Positions 36,055 through 45,621 of a stretch of DNA of 58,380 nucleotides are shown one piece after another. This DNA comes from CAZGNZ01 sp964527215 (GTDB taxonomy: Bacteria; Fidelibacterota; Marinisomatia; SCGC-AAA003-L08; JACNLC01), in contig CAZGNZ010000028.1 of assembly GCA_964527215.1 (NCBI GenBank), forward strand, positions 1 through 58,380. Direction: 5' to 3'. The position numbers and the translations under genes are program-made. The notes under the pieces are model-generated. The model made no database searches and had not been told where the DNA came from. It was given only the letters and a program-made list of their open reading frames with translations. The first letter of the stretch is position 1; each line of letters opens with the position of its first letter.

Positions 36055-37326
36055 TTATTTTTCAAGCATTCGAATGATCTTATCAATATCTCCCGGATTT
36101 CCCTCACACGCCAATTCAATAAACCAGTCAGTATCCTTACGTTCAATCACCGTCAGCAGGTTATAAATACTGCTCTGGACACCGCTTCGGTCGTAGGGTA
36201 CCTGAAATACATGCCTTTTCTGTGTCTGCTGCAGGTATTCTTCGATTCTCTCCGTTAATGAGTTCAGTTTCAGTTTCCGTGCAGCAGAAAGAAAAACGGC
36301 GTCAGGGTATTTTTGCCGCAGTCCCGTGATGACGGCAGGATCTTCCACCAGATCAATTTTATTCATTACAACCTGACTTGGAATTTGCTCAAGGTCGAGT
36401 CTTCGAAGCACATTATTAATTGTTGTGTGATGGGCGTCGATCTGAGGTGAAGAAGCATCCAGGACTTTCAAAAGCAAATTTGCATCTGCCGCTTCCTTCA
36501 GCGTGGAACGGAAGCTGGCTACAAGATCATGAGGCAGTTTCCGGATAAAGCCGACGGTATCACTGAGAAGAATTTTTTTTCCGCTCTCAAGTTCAAGTTT
36601 GCGAATCGTCGTATCCAGGGTGGCAAACAGCTGATCCTGGATATAAACATCTGCTCCCGTCAATGCATTCAGCAGGGTGGACTTGCCGGCGTTGGTATAT
36701 CCAACCAAAGCCACTCTGAATTCCTGACGCCGGCTCAGACTTTGTGTCTCTCTCTGCCGGCTGATCTTCGCAAGGTCTTTCTTCAATTTTGAGATCTGCT
36801 GCTGAATCAGACGACGGTCTATTTCGATCTGGGTTTCCCCGGGGCCGCCCCGTGTGCCGATTCCTCCCATCTGACGCTCAAGGTGGGTCCACATTCGAGT
36901 CAAACGGGGAAGCATATACTGAAGCCGCGCCAGCTCAACCTGAGTTTGGGCCTCTTTTGTCTGCGCATGACGATGGAAGATATCAAGGATTAAACCGGTT
37001 CGGTCCAGGATTTTCAGATCTTCGCCTGCCAGCTTCTGAATGTTTTTGATATGTGTCGGGGACAGCTCATCATTGAATATCGCCAGTGAACATCTCAGCT
37101 CCCGTGCCTGGTTTACGATGTCCTCGGCCTTGCCGCGACCGATAAACGTCGCAGGATCCACGTCACTGCGTACCTGACTCATCCGTCCAATAACTTCTGC
37201 ACCTGCCGTATCTGCCAGAAATTCCAGTTCATCAAGCTGCTCATCGAGCTGTTCCCGAGTGGTTCCGGGCAGCACAACTCCAATGATGACGGCCAGTTCT
37301 TTACTGCTCATTACTTCGTATGCCAT
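36055..37326 (-). CDS. hflX: GTPase HflX
   Basis: A 423-residue ribosome-associated GTPase. The N-terminal HflX domain includes DPATFIGRGKAEDIV, and a central helical linker contains QMGGIGTRGGPGETQIEIDRR. The G domain has GYTNAGKSTLLNAL near residue 205, DTVGFIRKLP and NKIDLV. Known role: splitting stalled or stressed 70S ribosomes. The start may be ATG at 37326 or ATG at 37311; both overlap the end of the BatA-like gene. It is the last gene of the minus-strand cluster. Confidence 0.97.
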   Translation of the reverse strand: MAYEVMSSKELAVIIGVVLPGTTREQLDEQLDELEFLADTAGAEVIGRMSQVRSDVDPATFIGRGKAEDIVNQARELRCSLAIFNDELSPTHIKNIQKLAGEDLKILDRTGLILDIFHRHAQTKEAQTQVELARLQYMLPRLTRMWTHLERQMGGIGTRGGPGETQIEIDRRLIQQQISKLKKDLAKISRQRETQSLSRRQEFRVALVGYTNAGKSTLLNALTGADVYIQDQLFATLDTTIRKLELESGKKILLSDTVGFIRKLPHDLVASFRSTLKEAADANLLLKVLDASSPQIDAHHTTINNVLRRLDLEQIPSQVVMNKIDLVEDPAVITGLRQKYPDAVFLSAARKLKLNSLTERIEEYLQQTQKRHVFQVPYDRSGVQSSIYNLLTVIERKDTDWFIELACEGNPGDIDKIIRMLEK

Positions 37327-39325
37327 ATTCGTTTGCCAATATCATCTCGATAATCATTAAAAACAGCAGCAGATAAAGAAACCATCTCCAAAGCTCAGTG
37401 CCCAGCCGTGCCTGGATTACGGTGTCCTCAAATGGTTCTCCAGCTGTTATGAATACAATATCCCGACCGAATATCTGTTTCAGCTCTTCCCCGTTCAGCA
37501 TCTTGGATTGATGCTCCAGAGCAGGGACATTCACGCAAAATTCAGCCACGGAATTCATTCCCGCCAGAATTTCATGATACCCAATCTGCGACAGCTTCTC
37601 CACCTGCACATTTCCATCTGACTGAGGTATCAGAAGCGTTTTGGCACCGTCCGGAGCCTGGTGACTGATATTTTCACGAATGACGCCTGCAGGCAGTCTT
37701 CCCTCCCAGCCGGAACCGGTTTCCACCTGCTGGGCATATTCCATTTGCTCTCCGGAAAATACCAGCAGATGCCAAAATGGAATAAATGAACCCTTAATCG
37801 GGAAATTGGTCCAGTTGAGGTCCAGCGCAAATCCGAATTGGTCCACGGTTCCGTCGCTTACAATGGTTCGGTTCCAGACCACATCACGATTTTTCAGTCG
37901 GAGTGCAGCCGACTGGTGCTGTTCCTGCGGGATATAAGAAAATATTTTAAAGGGATTGTCCGCCTCCGGATCAAACACTTCCTGCCAGACCAATCCTTTC
38001 AATGACTGCATTTCCGCCAGTTGAAATGCCTCTTCCTCAAGCACAATCCGCGGCATTGAGTTTTTACTCATCCCCAGAAATCCCAAATCTGCCAGATCTT
38101 CATCCGCAGCGCCGGGAAACACGATAAAATGTCCGCCCTTCTGTAAAAAAGTCCTGATTTTCTGCTGCACGGCCATACTGTAATCTCTGATGCCTTGGAA
38201 AATCAATACATCAACCGACCGCAAATCCATATTTACCAGTTCAGGGATTGGATAATAACTCACTGTAAACAACTCAGTATCGCGATTCAAGGCATCCAGT
38301 GCGTTCCGCGTAAACAGAGCATCGTTCACCGTCTGACTGTAAACCCTGACGGCGGGTTTCTCCGGAAGCACGGCGTGGAAATAGTACTGATTGTCCTGCA
38401 GACGGTCATCATTCTGCAGTTCGATCAGTCCGTTTAAACTCCCGGTTTCATGAAAAGCGGTTCTGAACCGGATTTTTTCTTCCGTTCCTGATTCCAGACT
38501 TACAATCTGCTGACCAACATTGATTTCATTGATTATCAGCTGAACAAGTACATTTTCTGCATTTGATATTCCATTGTTTGCCAGGGTCACCTCTATGTCC
38601 ACAGGGATATTGGTCACCAGAATATCATTCAGAATTTCCACCTGGGATATCCCGATGTTGTTTTCCAGCGGAGTCAGTCGGGTGAAATACACATTCCAAC
38701 CGCTGTACAAATCAGTGTCATCAGATGCCGGAAAGCTGCTGCTCTGTCCGTCAGAGATGATGAAAAGTTCACGGTTGGCATACAATTCACTGAAACGGCT
38801 GCTGTACTCTTTCCACCAGGTATTCAGATCACCATAGCTGAATCCGGCGGTCAGGATTTCCTCGGGGAAGGATACATCCTTTTTCAAACCGTCATACAGG
38901 ATTCCTTTTTCAAACGCAGCCACAACCACTCTTGACCGGTCATGAATGCTTTCCAGAATTCGCTGAACGGTACTGCTTCTGACATCGTCCCGTAATGAAA
39001 AATCAGAATAGCCATGGTTGGAAAAACTGTCATCGATCAGAATGACCGAAATCGTTGATTCCGGATTGTTGACCCAGCTGAAGAGCCCCTGGATTACCGG
39101 TCTGGCAAGCATAAGAATAATGCAGAGAATCATCAATGTTCGGATTATCAGCAGCAAAATCTGAATCAACCGCAGCCGGCGAATCGACTCGTGTTCCAGC
39201 TTCATGAGAAACCGGATGGAACTGAAATGAATTATTTTCAGATTCCGGCGGTTAAGGATATGAATAATCAGTGGAATGGATATCAGCGGCAGCAGCCACA
39301 ACCCGGTTGGAATAAGGAAATTCAA
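37301..39325 (-). CDS. BatA-domain membrane protein with degenerate von Willebrand A fold
   Basis: A 674-residue protein opening with the BatA N-terminal double membrane segment (FLIPTGLWLLPLISIPLIIH, then the LLLIIRTLMILCIILMLARP helix). A vWA-like domain follows, but its metal-site motif reads LIDDSFS rather than DxSxS. The long periplasmic middle (~230-600) is beta-rich and includes a segment like glutamine-amidotransferase-fold proteins. A C-terminal helix (WFLYLLLFLMIIEMIL) anchors it. Similar proteins in FCB bacteria accompany MoxR ATPases, none of which is present here. The TTG start overlaps the upstream stop as TTGA, with GGGGGT nearby. Confidence 0.8.
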   Translation of the reverse strand: MNFLIPTGLWLLPLISIPLIIHILNRRNLKIIHFSSIRFLMKLEHESIRRLRLIQILLLIIRTLMILCIILMLARPVIQGLFSWVNNPESTISVILIDDSFSNHGYSDFSLRDDVRSSTVQRILESIHDRSRVVVAAFEKGILYDGLKKDVSFPEEILTAGFSYGDLNTWWKEYSSRFSELYANRELFIISDGQSSSFPASDDTDLYSGWNVYFTRLTPLENNIGISQVEILNDILVTNIPVDIEVTLANNGISNAENVLVQLIINEINVGQQIVSLESGTEEKIRFRTAFHETGSLNGLIELQNDDRLQDNQYYFHAVLPEKPAVRVYSQTVNDALFTRNALDALNRDTELFTVSYYPIPELVNMDLRSVDVLIFQGIRDYSMAVQQKIRTFLQKGGHFIVFPGAADEDLADLGFLGMSKNSMPRIVLEEEAFQLAEMQSLKGLVWQEVFDPEADNPFKIFSYIPQEQHQSAALRLKNRDVVWNRTIVSDGTVDQFGFALDLNWTNFPIKGSFIPFWHLLVFSGEQMEYAQQVETGSGWEGRLPAGVIRENISHQAPDGAKTLLIPQSDGNVQVEKLSQIGYHEILAGMNSVAEFCVNVPALEHQSKMLNGEELKQIFGRDIVFITAGEPFEDTVIQARLGTELWRWFLYLLLFLMIIEMILANEYGIRSNEQ

Positions 39326-39912
39326 ACAGCACCCCCGGCAAATTGAATGATAAACGCCGTCACTGGCGGAATAATCAGATTGTCATACCTGCCTTCCTGC
39401 ACCAGCAGTTCGATCAGGCCTGATACAACCGCTGCCAGGATTCCGGCCGAAACCGAGATACCGGGCAGCACTGAGGCAATTATAACAGAAATCAGAATGA
39501 AGGTCAGCGTGCCTTCAAGGGTTTTGTTACCAATGTAGGTTCGTCCCAGACGCCGGCCCACGAGAGCAGCGCCGGTATCGCCAAAACAGATAAAAAAAAT
39601 ACCGGCTGCAGCCGGTTCCGGACGAAACAGCAGTACTGCGATCATGATACCCACAAACATCAGTGCAGCACCCGTCATGCGGGTCTGTTCACTCGGCCGT
39701 GTTACTCCTGAAAACAAAAACGTGTAAATCATGGTGAAGGGAGGAACGGAGCGCCGGGCGATATCCAGCAGCGGAAGACCGATTCCGAGCAGAAGAACCA
39801 CGGGAAGCAGGGCCTGCCGTCCGAACATCAAAAGAGCCCATCCCAGAAAAAAGGATCCCAGATGGATCGATTTCCGTATGATTTCCTGACGTATGCTGAA
39901 ATCAGCCGACAT
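39322..39912 (-). CDS. CTP-dependent lipid-alcohol kinase-like membrane protein (dolichol/phytol kinase type)
   Basis: About 196 residues from ATG at 39912, which overlaps the rpe stop (ATG TCG GCT GA). A longer frame to 39972 exists but would run inside rpe. It has six or so hydrophobic helices and begins with the family hallmark RKSIHLGSF. The nucleotide-binding segment FICFGDTGAALVGRRLGR and GNKTLEGTL follow. The family includes dolichol kinase, phytol kinase and phosphatidate cytidylyltransferase-like enzymes, which transfer phosphate or CMP from CTP to isoprenoid or lipid alcohols at the membrane. The substrate is not inferable. Confidence 0.82.
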   Translation of the reverse strand: MSADFSIRQEIIRKSIHLGSFFLGWALLMFGRQALLPVVLLLGIGLPLLDIARRSVPPFTMIYTFLFSGVTRPSEQTRMTGAALMFVGIMIAVLLFRPEPAAAGIFFICFGDTGAALVGRRLGRTYIGNKTLEGTLTFILISVIIASVLPGISVSAGILAAVVSGLIELLVQEGRYDNLIIPPVTAFIIQFAGGAV

Positions 39913-40549
39913 TGAGAAGGTCTTGAAATCTTTTCTGAATGTTTGCAGCATTATACAGCGCTGAGCCCACAATGGTTATATCCGCTCCGGCATTATAAAT
40001 ACTGCCAATGGTCATCAGGTTAACACCGCCGTCCACCGCAATGAGAATGGGGCGATTCTGTCTCATTTTCACCAATGTCCGCATTTTTTCAAGGCTCGCA
40101 GGAATAAACTTCTGTCCGCCAAATCCCGGTTCGACCGACATCACCAGAATATAGTCAATATAATCCAGGAACGGTGTTAACTTTTCCGGATCCGTCTTTG
40201 GTTTGAGAGAAACACCTGCCTGAACACCAGCTCCCCTGATATGCATCAAATCCTGTTTCAAGTCTTTTGAGGCTTCCTCATGAATGATAACGGTGTCTGA
40301 TCCAGCTTCAATGTAATCGTCCAGATAACGCTCGGGACTGCAGATCATCAGATGACTTTCAAGATGGGATTTTGACAATTTGCGGATGGCTTTGACAATG
40401 ATCGGCCCAAACGTCAGGTTGGGCACGAAATTACCGTCCATCACATCCAGATGGAGTCGGTTTGCACCGGCGGATTCAACAGTCTTGATCTGATCATGCA
40501 GTTTGGAAAAATCAGCCGACAGAAGCGATGGAGATATAATCCGGTTCAT
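39902..40549 (-). CDS. rpe: Ribulose-phosphate 3-epimerase
   Basis: A 215-residue TIM-barrel enzyme with SPSLLSADFSKL, HLDVMDGNFVPNLTFGP, VEPGFGGQKF and VDGGVN, containing the metal-ligand His and catalytic Asp residues. It interconverts ribulose-5-phosphate and xylulose-5-phosphate in the pentose phosphate pathway. A GAGGA site precedes the ATG. It lies 126 bp after the PASTA gene and overlaps the next gene by 11 bases. Confidence 0.97.
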   Translation of the reverse strand: MNRIISPSLLSADFSKLHDQIKTVESAGANRLHLDVMDGNFVPNLTFGPIIVKAIRKLSKSHLESHLMICSPERYLDDYIEAGSDTVIIHEEASKDLKQDLMHIRGAGVQAGVSLKPKTDPEKLTPFLDYIDYILVMSVEPGFGGQKFIPASLEKMRTLVKMRQNRPILIAVDGGVNLMTIGSIYNAGADITIVGSALYNAANIQKRFQDLLNVG

Positions 40550-40675
40550 TCAGTCCTCAAAAAGGTTTGCAGCACAGCAGATAGCTGCTGAACAAGCGAT
40601 TGTTTGTAAAATTTTGATGTTTGCCAGATGGGCTTTCCGTTTGATCGGAATAAAAATCCTGTAATCTCGGATCCT

Positions 40676-41413
40676 TCAGCTTCGGCGATCCGTGCTCACA
40701 ACCACATCCACCCGGGCCGGTATTGACAGCCGCATACCGGCTGTCAGACTTTGGTCGATCACGGTGTTCGGAATCAGGTCGGGATGATACTCCCGTGATA
40801 CGTCCCCCAGCTTCAGACCGGACTCCAGCAGTTTGTTTTCTGCCTTCGACAGACTCAGGTTTACCAGATCCGGCACCCTGAAAAAGTCTGGCGGATCACC
40901 TTTGCTCACCATGAATGTCATCCCGGCACCGGTTTTTACTCTCTGTCCGGCTCGCGGTGCCTGATAGGTAATCACCCCCTTCTCGAACCCGGCATTGAAC
41001 TCTTCCATGACGGTATCCTGTTCCAATCCGATGCGCTCCATTTCAAGCAAAGCATTTCGAAGGGTCTGATTAACAAAATCCGGTATGGTAACATCTGTTC
41101 TCTCCTGCGCCACCGTAAGTTTAATCACTCTGCCTTCTTTCACTTTGGTAAACGGCGGGGGTGACATACCGATGATGGTTCCGGGATGGTGCTCCGGTGA
41201 AAACGGTTTCCGAATTATTTCGATGCGGAATCCATTTCTTATCAGTTCCATTCGGGCCACTTCAATCACTTCTCCCCTCAGATCCGGAAGAAAATGCTCG
41301 TTGTTGATACCCACATACAACGGCAGCAGCACGAACTCGAAAAGAGCGAGAAGCGCTCCCGTCAATACGGAAAAAGCCAGGAAATATTTAATAACAGCCC
41401 GGATCAGCCACAT
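40676..41413 (-). CDS. Membrane-anchored triple PASTA-domain protein without kinase domain
   Basis: A 245-residue protein with one N-terminal transmembrane helix (FLAFSVLTGALLALFEFVLL, residues ~11-30) and three PASTA domains at ~42-102, ~107-172 and ~178-243. Each has the PDLxxxxxxxA(R/E)xxLxxxGL pattern and a PxxGxxV-like turn. PASTA domains bind muropeptides or lipid II in Ser/Thr kinases and penicillin-binding proteins. Here neither a kinase nor a transpeptidase domain is attached. The gene overlaps the rsmB end by 10 bases and precedes rpe. Inferred: a periplasmic cell-wall sensor or scaffold. Confidence 0.88.
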   Translation of the reverse strand: MWLIRAVIKYFLAFSVLTGALLALFEFVLLPLYVGINNEHFLPDLRGEVIEVARMELIRNGFRIEIIRKPFSPEHHPGTIIGMSPPPFTKVKEGRVIKLTVAQERTDVTIPDFVNQTLRNALLEMERIGLEQDTVMEEFNAGFEKGVITYQAPRAGQRVKTGAGMTFMVSKGDPPDFFRVPDLVNLSLSKAENKLLESGLKLGDVSREYHPDLIPNTVIDQSLTAGMRLSIPARVDVVVSTDRRS

Positions 41414-42735
41414 ATCATTCTTACGGCAAATCCACCGTCTATCCCATGGGTTACCGGATGCAGACTGAGGGCACCCCGGTCATCGCAGTATTTTTCAGGC
41501 ACCCACTCACAGGCCGGTTGAATTTCATACTGCGGATGATCATCCAGAAAACGGTCAACCACTCCCCAGTTTTCTTCCGGTTCGAGAGAACAGGTGCTGT
41601 AAACAATAATGGTTCCTGATCTCTGATCCTTGGCGGTTGTACCCAGAATACGGTTTTGCAGCCGACTGAATTCCTGGATTTCTGATTCCGTTCGCCGCCA
41701 TTTGATATCTGGTTTTTTACTGATCACGCCCGTTCCGCTGCATGGCACATCGAGCAGAATTCGTGCGGCACCGGGCAGACTCGAATCTGTGATGTCTGTC
41801 AAATCTTTTACCTTCGCCTGTACATTGGAAATATTCAGACGCTTCAAGGTATCTATGAGGGTATTCATTCGCCGGGTATCAGAATCAAATGCGTAAATGG
41901 TTCCTGTATTTCGCATTCTGCAGCTGGCAGCCGCCGTTTTCCCGCCAGGGGCAGAACAGCCGTCGATGATGGTTTCTTCTGCATGCGGATCAAGCAGATC
42001 GATAATGAATCCCCCGGATGGATCCTGCACAGTTATTTTCCCCTCTGAAAACCAGTGACTGTCAATCAACTGCCCGGCATTCTGCACAGTAAAATACCGG
42101 GGCAGATCCGGAAAGCGCTGAAAACCGGAAAATTCATTTGCCAACAGCTCCGCAAAGTGGTCCGGCTGTTCGCATTCACCATGCAGACGAAACCAGACAC
42201 CATGATTTATATTGTTCCATTCGGCCAGCTTTCGAGCGGTATCTGTTCCCCACTGTTTTTCCCATCGGTCAAGAAGCCATCCTGGATGACTGAACCATTC
42301 CGGCAGCTCCGATTCAGGGATGTCCTTCGCATTCAGAGGTTCTCGCCGTATCAATTCCCGCAGTACCGCATTTACTGCCGGGGCCAGTCTGGGATTTGCA
42401 TTCCGGCCCAGTTTTACACTGGTATCCACTGCGGCATAATTGGGTATCCGGTCCATAAACAGAATCTGGTAGGCTCCGATGCGCATGATCTGTCTGATTG
42501 CACGGGGCAATTTGCGATATTTTCCTCTGTAAAGTTTCGAAATTTCCCAGTCAAGACGTCCACGCTGCCGAATAACGCCTTTAACCAGCTCCGTAAAAAA
42601 AGGTTGTCGGTTTCTTCCTGCATCTGAACGACTGCCTGCCCAAGCCAGATAGTCACTCAGCCGCAGGCCTTCGCTCTCTGCCCGTGTCAGGATTCGAATT
42701 GCTTCACGGCGGATTCCGAGATCGTCATTCTCCAA
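41404..42735 (-). CDS. rsmB: 16S rRNA (cytosine-967-C5)-methyltransferase
   Basis: A 443-residue protein with an N-terminal NusB-like RNA-binding domain (~1-150) and a C-terminal Rossmann methyltransferase. The SAM site is DGCSAPGGKTAAA near residue 260. Motif IV is LLDVPCSGTGVIS, with the turnover Cys, and motif VI has the catalytic Cys in YSTCSLEPEEN. It methylates C967 of 16S rRNA. It overlaps fmt by 11 bases at its start and the PASTA gene by 10 at its end, indicating tight translational coupling. Confidence 0.95.
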   Translation of the reverse strand: MENDDLGIRREAIRILTRAESEGLRLSDYLAWAGSRSDAGRNRQPFFTELVKGVIRQRGRLDWEISKLYRGKYRKLPRAIRQIMRIGAYQILFMDRIPNYAAVDTSVKLGRNANPRLAPAVNAVLRELIRREPLNAKDIPESELPEWFSHPGWLLDRWEKQWGTDTARKLAEWNNINHGVWFRLHGECEQPDHFAELLANEFSGFQRFPDLPRYFTVQNAGQLIDSHWFSEGKITVQDPSGGFIIDLLDPHAEETIIDGCSAPGGKTAAASCRMRNTGTIYAFDSDTRRMNTLIDTLKRLNISNVQAKVKDLTDITDSSLPGAARILLDVPCSGTGVISKKPDIKWRRTESEIQEFSRLQNRILGTTAKDQRSGTIIVYSTCSLEPEENWGVVDRFLDDHPQYEIQPACEWVPEKYCDDRGALSLHPVTHGIDGGFAVRMICG

Positions 42736-43657
42736 AACGATCTCCCCTGATTACATCGTATCCTTTCAGAAATTCACTCACCGCCTGTTTTCTTTTTCCT
42801 GCCCTGTGGACGGTTTTGATATACAGAGCACCGGTTCTGCACCCAACGCAAAGATAATTTTTCCTCGGTTCAATGACACCCGCATCCAGCTGTACAGGAT
42901 CAGACGCCGGTGCGACAATGGAATCAAACAGTTTTATCGTTTGCTGATTCAGCCGGGTAAATGCCCCGGGATGCGGTGTAAAAGCCCTGATTCGATTATG
43001 TATTTCTTCCGCCGACATATTCCAGTCGATCCGGCAGTCATCTTTGACGATTTTTGGGGCCCTCGTAGCCGTTGACTCGTCTTGTTTGATGGGTTGAATC
43101 CGATTTTCTTGCATGGCATCCAGTACGGGAACAAGTGCATCAGCGCCCATTTGGGACAGCCGATCCCACAGGAGTCCAGTGGTCTCGGTTTCGGCAATGG
43201 GTGTTGACTCCTGAAACAGAATTCGACCGGTATCTACTTTACGGTCAATTTGAAAAATGGTGATTCCTGTTTCCTTATCCCCGTTCATAAGAGCATGGTG
43301 GATGGGAGCAGCTCCCCGATATTTCGGCAGAAGCGATGCATGAATATTCACGGCACCAAGACGGGGTATTTCAAACAGCTTTCTCGGAAGGATTCTGAAC
43401 GCAACCACGACAAACAGGTCAGGGGAGCAATCCTCCATTGCGCTGAGGAAATCCGGATCACGCAGGGATTCAGGCTGCAGTACCGGATACTGATGCTGCA
43501 ATGCCAGTGATTTCACAGGGGATGCCTTGGATTTTAATCCACGTCCCTGTTTTCGGTCAGGAACCGTGACAACAGCCACCAGCTGATGGTGCGAATCAAT
43601 GATTGCCTGCATAGCCGGTACTGCAAAATCCGGTGTTCCCATAAATACAATGCGCAA
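42725..43657 (-). CDS. fmt: Methionyl-tRNA formyltransferase
   Basis: A 310-residue enzyme. It begins MRIVFMGTPDFAVPAMQAI, has the catalytic core VNIHASLLPKYRGAAPI (Asn, His and the SLLPxxRG motif), and ends in the OB-like C-terminal domain (~205-310). It formylates initiator Met-tRNA with 10-formyl-tetrahydrofolate. The start is TTG at 43657, with GAGGA upstream. It is followed by rsmB with an 11-base overlap. A SAM hydrolase gene separates it from def. Confidence 0.97.
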   Translation of the reverse strand: MRIVFMGTPDFAVPAMQAIIDSHHQLVAVVTVPDRKQGRGLKSKASPVKSLALQHQYPVLQPESLRDPDFLSAMEDCSPDLFVVVAFRILPRKLFEIPRLGAVNIHASLLPKYRGAAPIHHALMNGDKETGITIFQIDRKVDTGRILFQESTPIAETETTGLLWDRLSQMGADALVPVLDAMQENRIQPIKQDESTATRAPKIVKDDCRIDWNMSAEEIHNRIRAFTPHPGAFTRLNQQTIKLFDSIVAPASDPVQLDAGVIEPRKNYLCVGCRTGALYIKTVHRAGKRKQAVSEFLKGYDVIRGDRFGE

Positions 43658-43658
43658 A

Positions 43659-44462
43659 TTAATCCTCAGAGTTAAGAAATAGTTTTACTCGGTCACCCAA
43701 TTTTGCTCCGCAGCATTCCGCTGCGGATCCATCCCGGACAGCCAGCTCGAATGTACCGAAACTGCCGATGTAAATCAGACGTGATCCAATGGGTACATCC
43801 GAAAATGTGCCAACAGGTTTCTCAAAGCAGCAGCCGTTGATTTCTGCAGTCTGCAGTTTTCTGCTGACGGCAGCCGATTCAATATTGGTGATTATATTAC
43901 CAAAATGATCAATGTGAACAACTGACCCTTCAATACCGGTTGAATCGGTAAAACCTTCAAACCCTTTTGCTATCACTGGATCTGAAACCGGTTTTCCCAA
44001 TTCTGTCAGTTCATTTCCGCGTGCCAGCATCGCTGCGCACGGAGCAAAAATATCCCTGCCGTGAAACGTAGCCGATCGCGGCGAATCAGTCAGTTCCGTA
44101 TTGATTATCTGATAGCAGCCGTCAATTATCCCCCTGCTGTCCAGCATCTCACTGAAAATCCCTGAAAAGCATCCGTTATCCGGTCCAATAAATACATGGT
44201 GTTTCCACGACAGACCCAGTATCCGTCGATTGGAACCAACTCCCGGATCAACCACGCAAACGTGAATGGTTCCAACAGGAAATTCAGAAAAGGATTTCTT
44301 AATGAGAAAAGCGGCCTGGAGGATGTTCTGCGGCTCGATCCCGTGGGTAAGATCGATAACAACAGAAGCAGGATGTATTTTGAGAATGACCCCCTTCATA
44401 ATCCCGACATAGGGATCCTGGGGACCGAAATCAGTAGTTAATGTGATGATGTCTGAAGACAA
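43659..44462 (-). CDS. S-adenosyl-L-methionine hydroxide adenosyltransferase (SAM hydrolase, DUF62)
   Basis: A 267-residue protein with the family signatures LTTDFGPQDPYVGIMKG, IDLTHGI, VCVVDPGVGSNRR, FIGPDNGCFS and the C-terminal IDHFGNIITNI. Known activity: it uses water to split SAM into adenosine and methionine; relatives are fluorinases and chlorinases. It lies between def and fmt, 30 bp after def and 1 bp before fmt. The apparent TTG start lacks a strong ribosome site, so a slightly different start cannot be excluded. Confidence 0.92.
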   Translation of the reverse strand: MSSDIITLTTDFGPQDPYVGIMKGVILKIHPASVVIDLTHGIEPQNILQAAFLIKKSFSEFPVGTIHVCVVDPGVGSNRRILGLSWKHHVFIGPDNGCFSGIFSEMLDSRGIIDGCYQIINTELTDSPRSATFHGRDIFAPCAAMLARGNELTELGKPVSDPVIAKGFEGFTDSTGIEGSVVHIDHFGNIITNIESAAVSRKLQTAEINGCCFEKPVGTFSDVPIGSRLIYIGSFGTFELAVRDGSAAECCGAKLGDRVKLFLNSED

Positions 44463-44492
44463 ACGGATATGGTTTTCCAGATTGAAAACACT

Positions 44493-45026
44493 TCAGATCG
44501 TAACACTTCGGCTGGGTCTTCCGTTCGTGGCAATTTCCTGCAGCCGTTTCTGAACCAGACTTCTTCGGGTGGCTGAAAGATGATCTGTGATAAATCGTCC
44601 GTTCAGATGATCCACTTCGTGCTGGATTACCCGGCTGACCAAACCACTGTATTCCTCGGTATGTTTATCACCGGAGATATCCGTGTACTCCACGGTCACA
44701 TGATCGGGACGGCGTACTTCAACTCGAATATCGGGCAGACTGAGACAGCCCTCTTCCATGGTTGAACTGCCGGAGGTTTGTGTAATGACGGGATTTATCA
44801 TCACCATCTGACCTGTTTCAATATCCTCTTCCACATCAGTGACATCCAGAACCAGCATACTCATATCCAATCCGATTTGATTGGCCGCCAGTCCGATGCC
44901 TTCTTCTGCATACATGGTGTCGAACATATCCTTTATGATAGATTCAAGATGATCCAGATCTGCCACATCATCCACGTTTTTCCGGAGAATGGGATTTCCG
45001 TATTTGGTAACATTTCTGACTGACAT
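44493..45026 (-). CDS. def: Peptide deformylase
   Basis: A 177-residue metalloenzyme with all three active-site motifs: GIGLAANQIG, EGCLSLP (metal Cys) and QHEVDHLNG (HExxH metal site). It removes the N-formyl group from nascent proteins and so pairs functionally with fmt two genes downstream. Its start overlaps the yajC stop (TAATG), with GAGGATAAG as ribosome site inside yajC. Confidence 0.97.
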   Translation of the reverse strand: MSVRNVTKYGNPILRKNVDDVADLDHLESIIKDMFDTMYAEEGIGLAANQIGLDMSMLVLDVTDVEEDIETGQMVMINPVITQTSGSSTMEEGCLSLPDIRVEVRRPDHVTVEYTDISGDKHTEEYSGLVSRVIQHEVDHLNGRFITDHLSATRRSLVQKRLQEIATNGRPSRSVTI

Positions 45027-45355
45027 TACTTATCCTCAGGGGTTTCCGGTGCTGAATCTGCCAGACCGGCAATATAGCTGCGGGCGACAGTAACTTTCAT
45101 ATTCCCGCCGATATCCACCAATACTTTCTGGTTTTCCTTCCCCTGGAATCCGGACACTTTTCCGTATATCCCGCCCCGGGTCAGTATGGAATCACCCTTT
45201 TTTAACGCGCTGAGCTGATCCTGGTGGGCTTTCCGCTGTTTGGACTGCGGCCGCCAGATCAAAAAATAAAAAATGGCGAAAATCAAAATAAAAGGCAGCA
45301 AACTGCTTATCAGAGACGGTTGTGCCGGGGTAGCCTGTGCCATTAAAATATCCAA
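45026..45355 (-). CDS. yajC: Preprotein translocase subunit YajC
   Basis: A 109-residue protein with one transmembrane helix (PFILIFAIFYFLIW, ~22-35), the typical RPQSKQRKAHQDQLSALKKG segment after it, and an SH3-like tail with GDSILTRGGIYGKV. It is a partner of SecDF in the Sec translocon. The TTG start at 45355 is supported by AGGAG about 6 bases upstream. No secD or secF follows, which is unusual; def is directly downstream instead. Confidence 0.95.
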   Translation of the reverse strand: MDILMAQATPAQPSLISSLLPFILIFAIFYFLIWRPQSKQRKAHQDQLSALKKGDSILTRGGIYGKVSGFQGKENQKVLVDIGGNMKVTVARSYIAGLADSAPETPEDK

Positions 45356-45621
45356 AACACTCTCCTGTCAGTATTTAATCTAATTGGGTTTCGTGACATC
45401 AATTACGTCAGTGTGCAATAATCGGGTCAAATCATCGCACATCTTTCGCAGGGCCGAAACCAAAGGTTTATCATGTGAAATCTGTAAGATTTCGGAATAT
45501 GAAACTTAAGCCATTGCACTCAATTTTCCGGACGAATTTTATTCCGGATGTGGGTCCGCATGCACCTGAAAAAATCGAACGCTTCCCAGAAGCTTCCTGA
45601 CCGGCCATGCGGCAGCCCGCA

